The translations under genes were made by a program, and so were the position numbers. From Bradysia coprophila (Eukaryota > Arthropoda > Insecta > Diptera > Sciaridae), in assembly GCF_014529535.1 (NCBI RefSeq), contig NW_023503423.1, positions 10,005,340-10,069,339 on the forward strand: a stretch of DNA of 64,000 nt. The letters run 5' to 3'. Shown here piece by piece: positions 37,037 to 46,643 of this stretch. Every line of letters begins with the position of its first letter. The stretch's first letter is position 1. The notes under the pieces were generated by a model. It did not search any database, had not been told where the DNA came from, and was given only the letters and a program-made list of their open reading frames with translations.

Positions 37037-37059
37037 TTTATTCTCTTGAACAGCGCATG

Positions 37060-38379
37060 TTAATGAATTTTGACGCCCTTTTTCGTTGTAGCTTTAATAC
37101 CCGACACTTCTCCACCATATCGTTTCAGTTCCTTGCGCACCGTACGTACAGCACCCTTGCGACGAATGATTGCCTTTCGGAATTTGTTGCGATGTTTGAC
37201 TCTCGGATTTCGAAGTTCCTTCTTCCGATGCGGTGTGAGACCCTTATTCTTTGACATCTGGTAAGTAATTTGACGTCGATCGTCGGCACCGTCGTCGTTG
37301 CCATCAGCATGTTCTCCGTCCTCATCCGTTTGTTCGTTCTCTGAGTCTGTTTCCATGTTCGGAGTTTCTTTTTCATCTTCATCGCTTGCTGCTTCGTCTT
37401 CCTTGCCATGGTCCACATCCATTGCGGTCAATAGTTGAAGTTTCTTAGATTTCTTTGCCATTTTCTTGGGTGAATCTTCAAATATTAGTTCGTGTCCATC
37501 ACGAATATCTTGCAGAAATTTCTCCAGCTGTGGCTTTATCACACGATCGTACTTTTCTTGAAGTTGCTGCAACAGCTGACGCATCTGAACCAATCGTTTA
37601 ACAAGTGGATGGTTTTTGATTGAAGAACGTTGAGCTTTCAATACCAGATAGAACGACACATTGCTGCAGTATGTTAAGATCAAATTGTTCTTTGTAGCGA
37701 CGAATTCAAATATTGGCAGCGACGGCAGCTTGTTCTTTTCAACGTAGTCCAAAATCGGCTCCAATAAACTTTGGCTTTCCTCTAGATGTTGTTGGAAATC
37801 CTGTACAAGTCCTTCGAATTCGGGTGAATCTTTTTTGAATAGCTGAACCTTTTGCCGATGAGACAGGTCGGACAAATCACTTTTCAGGTGCGTTTTCGCT
37901 TCAGTTTCATCCTTCTCGGATACGGCAGCTGTTCCGTACACATTCAGCGTGAAGTCCGCCTCGTTCAGCTGTTGGGCCAAGCGCAGTTGAATAGCCTTCG
38001 ACTCAATTTCTTCCTGTTCGGCGAGTTCTGCTTCCTTGTCATTGAAGCTACTATAGTCTGGATCGACGAAATCGGTCGAATAGAAATCCTTTCGCTTCTG
38101 GCCCCAAGCTCGTGCATCCGGAATTCCATCATCTCTTTCGTCTTCGAAATCACTTTCACCCTCAAACTTATCGTCGAAATCATCATCGTCCTCATCATCA
38201 TCTTCATTTTTTTCTTCGTCGAAACCGAGCACTGCTATGTTGTCATCGGTATCGCGTTTCTTTCTATTACGCACTTTTTTTAACAGCTTCTTCTCTCGTT
38301 CATTGTAATCGTCCTCGGAATCAGACGGTTCGTAGAATCCGTCCTCATTGTCTTTATCGATTTTGATTTTATTTACCAT
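37060..38379 (-). CDS. UTP3: UTP3/SAS10 small-subunit processome protein
   Basis: Nucleolar protein of the SSU processome (U3 snoRNP) needed for 18S pre-rRNA processing. Single exon, 439 residues; the ATG at 38379 (MVNKIKIDKDNED) is chosen because the open frame extends upstream only to a TTG. Order: acidic, charged N-terminus (runs of E/D/K, residues ~1-90); Sas10/Utp3/C1D domain at about 195-300 (SLLEPILDYVEKNKLPSLPI...FYLVLKAQRSSIKNHPLV); a second acidic stretch; and the diagnostic basic C-terminal Sas10 domain (KNKGLTPHRKKELRNPRVKH ... RRKGAVRTVRKE ... YGGEVSGIKATTKKGVK). Length is near the usual 440-480. A TTTATT at 37037-37042 gives a minus-strand AATAAA directly after the stop, so the 3'UTR is very short. 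Confidence 0.93.
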   Translation of the reverse strand: MVNKIKIDKDNEDGFYEPSDSEDDYNEREKKLLKKVRNRKKRDTDDNIAVLGFDEEKNEDDDEDDDDFDDKFEGESDFEDERDDGIPDARAWGQKRKDFYSTDFVDPDYSSFNDKEAELAEQEEIESKAIQLRLAQQLNEADFTLNVYGTAAVSEKDETEAKTHLKSDLSDLSHRQKVQLFKKDSPEFEGLVQDFQQHLEESQSLLEPILDYVEKNKLPSLPIFEFVATKNNLILTYCSNVSFYLVLKAQRSSIKNHPLVKRLVQMRQLLQQLQEKYDRVIKPQLEKFLQDIRDGHELIFEDSPKKMAKKSKKLQLLTAMDVDHGKEDEAASDEDEKETPNMETDSENEQTDEDGEHADGNDDGADDRRQITYQMSKNKGLTPHRKKELRNPRVKHRNKFRKAIIRRKGAVRTVRKELKRYGGEVSGIKATTKKGVKIH

Positions 38380-38721
38380 AATTTTTGGAGAAACAATTAT
38401 TGACAACCAACCAAAAACAAATGCACGTGCATTAATACCGGGGATGGGATAGTGACAGTGACAGTTAACTTAACTAAAAAATGTTCGTTTGATTCTCTAA
38501 AAATTTAAATGGCGCAAAGTTTTGAATATTTGAAATAAACTACGAAGCAGATATGGCGGGCCGATTTATACAAAATCTCTAAGAATTTTTTCAATTTTTT
38601 CTCAATACGTCTGTCATGGACGTATTTGGCGGTTTAACCTATTAAAATTGTCAGGATCTCTTATGGATCTGTCACAATCATACACAAACGTACAGATCAT
38701 ATTTTACAATGAACATAAACC

Positions 38722-38930
38722 CAATGAAAGTAAATAGATAGGTATGGCCAAACGTTCAAATTTGTTCTAGCCGGAGCACATACGGATTTGCATGGCGCCA
38801 TGCCACCTCAAACGAACTCATTTCTAGTGCAAATTTCCACTAGAAATGAGTTCGTTTGAGGTGGCGCCATGCAAATCCGTATGTGCTCCGACTTGTATTG
38901 ACTGGCCATACCTACTTATCTATTTCATTG
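38722..38930. mobile_element. hAT-like foldback MITE, family A, copy 3
   Basis: CAATGAAAGTAAATAGATAG at the left, inverted ATCTATTTCATTG at the right, flanked by exact 8-bp CATAAACC (38714-38721, 38931-38938). 209 bp, almost a single hairpin. It inserted about 340 bp upstream of the UTP3 start. Confidence 0.88.
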
Positions 38931-38938
38931 CATAAACC

Positions 38939-39569
38939 ACCCAGGTATGGTCTAATGTCACCTCGGAGGAAATAACGATTTTAAAAACGAATTCTAATGC
39001 ACCCATTTTCATATTATTTTGACAAAAAATACTGAGTGCGTCCACGATAAATCGATAGATTTTGAAGAATCGGCCATACCTGGTATGAACATTGATATTT
39101 TCAGTATTTCTGAATTTTTGACAGCGACTTTACACGAGTTTTTTTTGTTGTGTGAGTGAAATTTCACTAGCCTCCCTTCTTTATCCATGTTGGATCGGCT
39201 AAATAATATTATTGAGTCACGGACCAAAATCTTTTTTCGCATATCTTCAGTAGTTCTTAACAAAAACGATTTCAATTGCAATATTCCGTTGTAGTCCGAG
39301 TTCTTCTGCTCGATTGAGAACTTCTTTGATTTTTGACGCCAAATATGATTGGGACCAGATTTTCCAAGCTAAATTTTTTTCTGGGTGTTTTGAACAGGTA
39401 AAAAACGGTTTTAAAACTGAATATTTTCTGATGGTTGGACCAGAATCTGAAAGGCTGTCTCAATACCTATAATCGTTCACTGAGTTATTCTGGGTTCCCT
39501 GAAAAGTGTGCTGGAAAAACCGCTAACTTTGAATACAATTTCACTGGCCATTTCTAAATCAAATTTGAC
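38939..39569. other. Gene-free interval
   Basis: No supported gene. A short CCAGGTATGGTCTAATGTCA motif at 38941 is related to the termini of the 44149-44320 family. Confidence 0.4.
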
Positions 39570-39577
39570 GTTAGGGG

Positions 39578-40771
39578 TAGAGGTGGGCGCCGATCTATAT
39601 TTTTCGGCGGTGGCTGTATATTTTTTTTAAGTATCGGCGGCGGCTGTAATCGGCTGGGCCGACTTTCCAAAATTCGGCGGCGGCGTACGTCAAAATATTT
39701 ATCGGCGGCGGCAAAAAACGGCGCTTAAGGGAAAAAAAATTCTAGAAAAAATTCGTTCTAAAATTTTACATTTGTTTTCTTTAAGAGTGTTTTCTTTATA
39801 AGATAGTGTAAATTATAGCTTTACTTTAGCTTCACTCTCGTTGAGCCTGTATTCTATTAGTAGAAGGTGGCGAGCCAAGACATAGATTTCAACCTAGTGA
39901 TAAGCTCCAACCATAAGGAGAGTACTCGTTTCCAAGCCTTATTGGGTACTCCGTAAAGGAGAATATTGTTAAAGGGGAGGACTCTTAGTGAAGAAATTTG
40001 AGACAGACTACTGTTTTGCCAAACGAGCAGTCTGCAATCATCATTGTTACACTTCTGTCCATGCCAAAAAGACTGTTTCATCATATGTCGGTTGTGCCAT
40101 TGAGACAGTATGTAGTTGTAGTCATGCGTGTGGAGTAAATAGTTCGCAAGACTAGAACAAATGAAGGACAATCGTCCGAAATGGCAAACTAACGAAGGCT
40201 TTGTTTTATCTTACATCACTATGTGCTAAGAGTAATTATACCTAGAGAGGAAATCTCAAACAAAATTACGTAAAATATGTGGTCCCAACATAGAATGCGA
40301 AATTTTTATTGGTATGTGTTTGCCCACTTAATTAAGTGGGCAAATTGTACTATCAAAAGTGTCAAAGCATACATGTGTTGGTGTAAAGGTATACGAAATG
40401 TGTATCTTTTACAAACTAATGTCGGGACCACATTTCGTCGTACGAATTTCCTCTCTAGGCATAATTACTCTTAGACTATGCGAATCAATGAGTGTGTTGT
40501 AGATTGCTAGAGAAAAACACAAAAACCATCGATGACGAGAAAACACAAAATTGGTCTGAATTCATAAACTCGGCGCAGGATACGGAAAGAAACATGAAAA
40601 GTAAATGATTCAGAAACGTTGAAAACTCATAAATACACTTTATGAAATATTTCATAATCATTAGTTTGTGTTTTGATTATAAAATGAAATCGTAATAATG
40701 ACAAATTGCGCCGAAAATTGATTTATTTTTTCGGCGGCGATCGGCGCGGCTGGCGCCGGCGCCCATCTCTA
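39578..40771. mobile_element. hAT-like element, 1.2 kb, non-autonomous, with nested MITE
   Basis: Termini TAGAGGTGGGCGCC and GGCGCCCATCTCTA are inverted (13 of 14). Flanks GTTAGGGG and GTTAAGGA match 6 of 8. The terminal zones are rich in CGGCGG (39600-39720, 40728-40770), a subterminal repeat pattern that is typical for transposase binding in hAT elements. No transposase frame is visible. A second MITE is inserted inside at 40226-40474. Confidence 0.72.
40226..40474. mobile_element. 249-bp MITE nested in the 39578-40771 element
   Basis: Termini CTAAGAGTAATTATACCTAG and its inverted partner ending ATAATTACTCTTAG; flanked by ACTATGTG (40218-40225) and ACTATGCG (40475-40482), 7 of 8. Terminal sequence is shared with the 39-bp element at 59489-59527. 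Confidence 0.75.
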
Positions 40772-41264
40772 GTTAAGGAGCGCGTTAGAAAGCTGGTGAC
40801 TAGTACTTTCACAGATATTCCCACAGACATTTTACAGTTTGATGCAATCAGTGTATCCAAAAAAAAAATGAAAGACCAAATTGACACTTTTAGAAAGAAA
40901 GAAAAAGCGCACACAGCGATGCCCGATAGCCAGAATGCAATTTGACCGTAGAATGTGGGCCTAATCGCACTGCAAAAATAATATCGATTAATCTCTATTC
41001 AAACTTTAAAAAAGAATTAATCGGTCATGATAACATGTTCTGTTTTACAATAGGAAAGTTTACAATTAAATAGGGTAAGTCTACCAAACACATCATAGCA
41101 TAAGCAGTGTAGACAATTGTTCTCAGATTAATTCGTGTGAACAAATTTTTCCAAACGATGCTTTTAACTAAAGTAGTAGTAGACTGTCTAGCTTTACACT
41201 ATATATTAGAACGATTTCTGGAGACATTGCGAAACACTAAACACTATTTTGTCAGGTTCTGTAA

Positions 41265-41396
41265 TAGTTATTTACGTATCGATTGAGTAGGCCGAAAGAG
41301 TTACGTATTAAGTTTTGTATGCTTGCTAAGAGGACCGAAAGTAAAGAAATGTCAATTCAAGCAGCTTTACTTTCGGTCCTCTTAGCAAGCATACAA
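41265..41396. mobile_element. ~132-bp hairpin insertion, copy 2
   Basis: Nearly identical to 20236-20370, from TAGTTATTTACGTATCGATT through the hairpin whose arm is TTGTATGCTTGCTAAGAGGA; the loop differs by a few bases. High identity implies recent spread. Confidence 0.75.
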
Positions 41397-41451
41397 AACA
41401 CTTTGTATGCATCAAATAGCGAAAGTCATGCGGTACTTGTACTATTACACT

Positions 41452-42430
41452 CATAGAGTTACACTCGAGAGTTGGCGAGATGGCGCTTTTCTATGAAAAT
41501 GCTACTTCTAAGAGGAAACCAGCATTTTGGGTGCCGATGCTCCTAATAATTGTATTCTTGTGGCCAGTAGGGCCAGTAGCCGTTGTTTTTACTGCTGTTA
41601 CATGAATACTGTCTGACATTTTGTGTCATTAAATTTGTGTTGTGTTTGTTCTTAGAGTTGGTTTAAATCTGTGAATTTCGTCACATTAATTCAAATAAAA
41701 AATTTTAGGAACAAATTAAACTAAAGGAAATAGTGAAAATTATCGAATTATACTGAAAATTATTTGACTAAGAAAGTAAGTGGTTTAGTGAAAATATGAA
41801 TTTGTGCAGTCAACGGTTTCACAGTAAAAATACCACAAATTTCATTCAACAATACTAACAAATTGGTTGCAAAATAGTGTTGAATTGTCGGTACAGGCGT
41901 ATCCAATTACATATTCGAGCATTGAACAATCAGATTTTATGAATCTCCAAAAACGAAAAAGTGCAATAGTTTGTTTTGATATGAATCAGCATATTTTTCG
42001 TTTTGACAGATCAACATATAACTCAGGGTTGATAAATACTACAAAGATAGGGTTGCCCATGTAGTGGCCACATGTATATATGATGTAACTCTATGAGAAA
42101 AGTTCTATTTTCGACTCATGGGAGAGAAAGTGCTGCACTTTGAATATTTCGTCTTTTACTTGCTACCCGTGTTATGGTCTAGGAATATATTTTCTTTTGG
42201 CCATAAACACATAGGGAACAAGAACACTTATTCGAGAGTTAGAAACTTGATTTCACCACGCGTGGTTCAGCTTCGTTCCAGATTCACGTGCCGTTGAATC
42301 TCTGCAAGATGAAAAGCCACCACAAATTGACACAATTTAAATTGACAGAATTTATTCTGTCCTTACACTGGTTTTGGTTTACAGTATCTCGTTTTAAGCC
42401 ATCACGCCAACTCTCGAGTGTAACTCTATG
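41452..42430. mobile_element. hAT-like non-autonomous element, family C, 979 bp
   Basis: Termini CATAGAGTTACACTCGAGAG (extending to about 33 bp with one mismatch) are inverted; flanked by exact 8-bp ATTACACT (41444-41451, 42431-42438). The interior has only short, unrecognised frames. The right end is 156 bp upstream of the amidinotransferase ATG, so it may lie in that promoter. Confidence 0.87.
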
Positions 42431-42586
42431 ATTACACTAATCAGAAAAGATAAGTTATTATAAGTAGTTTTAGAAGAGCAAAATGTACTGAGAATTTTGG
42501 TTTCATAATGATAGACCGAAAACAATTGTGAATCATATCAGTAGCGTGCTAGAGTTTGAACAGAAAAGTATTGTAAAATTTCGGTG

Positions 42587-43684
42587 ATGAGCCTTGTAAA
42601 TTCGTGGACTGAATGGGAAACATTAGAAGAGGTGGTCGTCGGTAGAGCAGACAATTCCTGCTTTCCACCGATAGAACCAAATTTTATGGAACCGACAATC
42701 CATCACAATGACATCGAGGATTGGTTACCATGGCCGATAGGACGAAAGAAAAAGGAAGTCATTGATGGGGCGAACCAACAATTAGACATGCTTGTTGAGA
42801 TTATGGAGGGTGAAGGCATTGCTGTTAGGCGGCCAGCTTCAGTTGATCATTGTGTTGAGACAAAAACACCTTCGTGGTCAGTTCAGTCACAATACGGAAC
42901 TGGTTGTCCGAGAGATGTCATGATTACTTTGGGTGATATTATATTCGAGGCCAATATGGCGAAACGGTCGAGATTTTTCGAATATCTTCCATATAGGAAT
43001 GTAATTCGCGATCTTTGGACGCGTGACAAAAAGATGTTGTGGAAAGCCATGCCGAAGGCAAGCTTCGACGATGATTGCTTCGATATTGATTATTGGACTA
43101 GGGAAAAGAAAGTGGGTGACCGCAGGTTCACACTTACGGAAAAGGAACCGATCATGGAAGCGGCTGATATTATTCGATGTGGTAAAGATATCTTCATTCA
43201 GAAGAGTTTTGTCACTAATGATGCTGCCATCGAATGGTTATCGCGAGAATTAGGTGACAAATTTCGTGTCCATAAAATGTGTTTCCCCCAAAGTCTTCAA
43301 CCCGCGCACATTGACACAACATTTATTCCACTGAGACCCGGTCTATGTTTAATAAATCCGGATCGATTACCCGACAAAGAATCGGCGAAAATTTGGTTGG
43401 ACAATGAATGGAAATTTATAGAAGCACCGCAGCCGGTGTTCGAAGTTCCACCTCCGTTTTGTCAGTGCTCAAAATGGCTATCAATGAATCTGCTGTCAAT
43501 ATCTCCAACTAAAGTGATTGTTGAAGAAAATGAGAAACCACTACGCCATTTGTTGGAAGAAAATGGTTTTGATGTCATAGATATACCATTCCGAAAAGTT
43601 TATGAATTTGGTGGTGCTTTACACTGCACAACGTGGGATATTCGTCGGAATGATAGTTGCAAAGACTACTTTCCACATCAATAG
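42587..43684 (+). CDS. Glycine amidinotransferase-family enzyme, intronless
   Basis: Amidinotransferases move the guanidino amidine group of arginine to an amine; with glycine this gives guanidinoacetate (creatine precursor) and ornithine. 365 residues from the ATG at 42587 (the frame runs one codon further to a GTG). Family marks: EWETLEEVVVG (9-19), VRRPASVDH, CPRDVMITLGD (107-117), RSRFFEYLPYR, EAADIIRCGKDIF (191-203), HIDTTFIPLRPGLCLINPDR (241-260), KWLSMNLL, and GGALHCTTWDIRR (342-354). The catalytic triad of the family is present: Asp194, His241, Cys347. Unlike vertebrate AGAT (over 420 residues with a mitochondrial leader) there is no leader, so a cytosolic enzyme is likely; length and layout suit bacterial-type members. 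No intron in the coding region. AATAAA lies at 43983-43988. AGAT is not a standard insect gene, so transfer is a real possibility. Acceptor amine is unknown. Confidence 0.92.
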   Translation: MSLVNSWTEWETLEEVVVGRADNSCFPPIEPNFMEPTIHHNDIEDWLPWPIGRKKKEVIDGANQQLDMLVEIMEGEGIAVRRPASVDHCVETKTPSWSVQSQYGTGCPRDVMITLGDIIFEANMAKRSRFFEYLPYRNVIRDLWTRDKKMLWKAMPKASFDDDCFDIDYWTREKKVGDRRFTLTEKEPIMEAADIIRCGKDIFIQKSFVTNDAAIEWLSRELGDKFRVHKMCFPQSLQPAHIDTTFIPLRPGLCLINPDRLPDKESAKIWLDNEWKFIEAPQPVFEVPPPFCQCSKWLSMNLLSISPTKVIVEENEKPLRHLLEENGFDVIDIPFRKVYEFGGALHCTTWDIRRNDSCKDYFPHQ

Positions 43685-44148
43685 CAATGACGTTCAGGAG
43701 TAAGTCTTTGTGGAAATTGTAGTTTCCACTTTCGAACTGGAAATTCACTGAAAAGAAATTTTTCGTCCTAGGTCGAGAGGAAAAAGTTGAGGAAAAAATA
43801 CCCGCACTGTGGAAAATCTTGGATTTGTTCAACGGAATTCTTGTGGAATCAATTACGAAACACACCAACTTTTAAATTAGAAAACATGCCAATTTTCACG
43901 TTCTTTTGAAAATAATCTCTATCGACAAATTAGGTCGAAATATTATTAATGAAGATGAGTTTTTTGACGTTTTTGAATTCAAAATAAATTTTTTCAATCG
44001 GCAAAAAAGATAATTTCAACGACGCCGACATGTCATAATACGGCTTCGGGAATTTTTTGTGTCAACATTTTTTGTTACGGTACTATTCACTGCAGCTCAA
44101 TCGTAGCGTTTTGATTAAAGTGGAAATTTTAGTCTGTAGCGCTCTCCG

Positions 44149-44320
44149 CAATGAACGTCAACACAAGGTATGGTCGAATGTCAAACTTTGTATGGAGCGG
44201 AGGACATAGCGATTTCATATAAACAAACTCACCTCTCATGGGAAGGTGAATTTATTTATATGAAATCGCTATGTCCTCCGGTTTGTATGGACAGACCATA
44301 CCTGGTTTGTACATTCATTG
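44149..44320. mobile_element. hAT-like foldback MITE, family B
   Basis: Starts CAATGAACGTCAACACAAGG and ends with inverted CCTGGTTTGTACATTCATTG; flanks GCTCTCCG and GCTATCCG match 7 of 8. The interior is a hairpin around ATTTCATATAAACAAACTCA. A second full copy lies at 48373-48528 and a single end at 15471. Confidence 0.78.
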
Positions 44321-44339
44321 GCTATCCGAGCTGTTCCTA

Positions 44340-44480
44340 ATGTCTAGTTTCCTCTTACCAAAAAAGTACTCCATGTGAGAGACAAAATTAATTTTTTTTA
44401 AATTTTTTCTTTGTTTATTTGACAGTTCACTCTCTAACGGCTCTCTCACGGAGTACTTTTTGTTGAATGGAATAGACACT
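44340..44480. repeat. Short inverted-repeat MITE, copy 2
   Basis: Same family as 12925-13046: TTTCCTCTTACCAAAAAAGT at the left and CGGAGTACTTTTTGTTGAAT at the right, with an inserted short duplication (CTCTCTAACGG) next to CTCTCACGG. Confidence 0.62.
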
Positions 44481-45301
44481 TAACCGACATTACCTACATC
44501 AGCGAAAATTCAAAAAAATGATAGTATTGTTGAGCAGCAGTTCATCTAATTAGCTGAAGTTGATTAACAACTTTTTACGACAGATGTTTTTGAAGGTTTT
44601 TCCAAGTTGATTAGTTCGATCATGAAATTATTTAATTTTTTTAAATTTTTAATAACTTACAAATATTGTCAACTATATTGAAGATTTTCACAGTTATCAG
44701 TTATGCTCTACCACTGTTTGACAAATCTCAAAAGAAACTTTATAATGTTTTTTCTCCAAGCTTTTCACACATACAGTGATTTGTATGTAATAGAAGTGTG
44801 ATTGCTTATACGCAAATTAATAACCACAATGTATTTAAAACATCGAAATTACGTCACAAGTTTCGTCAATATTACGTCATCAGTCACAAGTATTTTGTTG
44901 CAGCAGTAGACGAATTTTTTGTTGTTATTTTAAATATAGTGAAGTGCTACAACAAAAAATTAAAATCAGTTTGTATCGGGTTTAAAGGTAATGTTTAAAG
45001 TTTTCGAAATACCACAGTGACTTCTAAGACTTCATTACATTCCACTTTGATTTTCTTTTTATAATCCTACATTTCTGCATTCCACCTTCGATCATAATTT
45101 TGTTTTTCTAAATTGTAAGACAAACAGTCGATAACATTTTTTAGACCCGTACGAAGAACAACGGTCGTATAAGTTTAGTATTTTCTAAGTTTTGTAACAC
45201 AAATACATGACTTGACGTCATGCGTTAGAAAGACTTGCGTGAGAAAGATTTTGAATTTCGACCGCACTTACGACGTGAATTTGTTGAGGTAATGTCGGTG
45301 T

Positions 45302-45430
45302 CATAGAGTTACACTCGAGAGGTGGCATGGTGGCGCTGTCGATCAAAGGAAACCACAAAAATATATGGGAAACCAGACATGTTCAAATAATGACATCGCC
45401 ACCTTGGCACCTCTCGAGTGTAGCTCTATG
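45302..45430. mobile_element. hAT-like MITE, family C, 129-bp deletion derivative
   Basis: Same termini as 41452-42430 (CATAGAGTTACACTCGAGAG), flanked by GTCGGTGT and GTCTGTGT (7 of 8). It retains only the ends and about 60 bp between, a clear internal-deletion derivative. Confidence 0.82.
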
Positions 45431-45680
45431 GTCTGTGTGGATGTTATTTGACAGAAATTTGGCCTTGGAATTGGCACTTGAGATGCACTGTAGTGGTCGG
45501 TTTGTTGTTGCTAGCTTTATTGAACGCAAAGATCATTCTACTGTCAAACTGTATCGTATGGAGGATCTCGGTTTTATAGAGTTTATTCAATTCATAGCAG
45601 AAATTATTTTGCACTATAATGACACTCAAAACAACACTGAATGGATTAATTTTTCATGTAACAATTAAATTCAGAGAAAT

Positions 45681-45832
45681 GATAAGTTGGTACGCCTGAG
45701 GCGAGATAGAATGCGCATGAGGATGACAGCTGGGAGAGGCAGGCCCCACTCACATTCTCTCCCATACAATTCAGCTGTCATCCTCACGCGCATAATATCT
45801 AGCCACAGTCGTACCAACTTATAACTTATTCT
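45681..45832. repeat. ~150-bp hairpin repeat
   Basis: Arms ATAAGTTGGTACG...GAGGATGACAGCTG and CAGCTGTCATCCTCACGCGC...CGTACCAACTTAT pair with some mismatches. No target duplication identified. Confidence 0.6.
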
Positions 45833-46284
45833 GAAAAACTGAATTCGTTCATGTATTTTGACTATTAATAATATTTGCTTTTCAAATTTTCTTTTGTTGT
45901 TTCGTAAGTCATTTGTTTGTCGGAAGGTATCGCCCACTTCTACCTCAAGTGAAGCATACAACCAGTCGGTGAAATGAAATTCTCAGATGTCCCATATATT
46001 TTGTGTCAAAATTTCATTTAAATAGCTGGTTGTATATTCGTCTCCAAGTGCCAATAGAGAGTTTCAAAATATTTGACTATTATGAACAATTCGTGCGGGT
46101 CCCTTCTAATGGTTTCCATTGATTTTAAAATCAAACAATTCAAGTGAAAAGTAGCTTAGTATTGGTATTCAGATTGTTCTATATTTGATTCACAGCTGTT
46201 ACATCAGATAAGGTGAATGAACGTAGACATGTATGACTAGCCATAGTTATAATTGACAAATCAATTACAAACAATTTTGTGAAC

Positions 46285-46435
46285 TTTTGAAAACCGACAC
46301 ATTTTCTGTTTTGTGGTTTACTGGTTTTTTGTGAATTTTGCATGTATTTTTATATGGAGAAATCAGAAACTCAAGTAAAACACAGAAACAGAAAATGTGT
46401 CGGTTTTCAAAATTCCGTGCGTGTAGATAATCTCT
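46285..46435. repeat. Foldback repeat
   Basis: TTTTGAAAACCGACACATTT followed by TCTGTTTTGTG pairs with CACAGAAACAGAAAATGTGT followed by CGGTTTTCAAAA. The right arm is shared with about 12595-12635. Confidence 0.6.
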
Positions 46436-46643
46436 CAAAGAAAATTTAGATTTATATTTACGGTTTCACAAATAATTACTTAAGATAATAATGGCTGCGA
46501 GTCTAGTAGTGTAGTAGGGTGAATAGCCTTTAATATTTTTTATCTGCCTATAATCTCGCATTTATCCCTTTACTGCAAAACTGATTATCTCGAAACATAA
46601 CTTTCAAATCGTTAAAATAAACATTTTGGACAGAGGTGTGCAC

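Noticed and set aside
37070..38366. Plus-strand frames opposite UTP3
   Set aside because: Antisense shadows of a coding exon with biased composition.
38380..38406. Upstream extension of UTP3 to 38406
   Set aside because: That start is TTG; the first ATG is at 38379 and fits the family N-terminus.
42584..42586. GTG start for the amidinotransferase
   Set aside because: An ATG follows directly at 42587; non-ATG starts are not expected in a nuclear animal gene.
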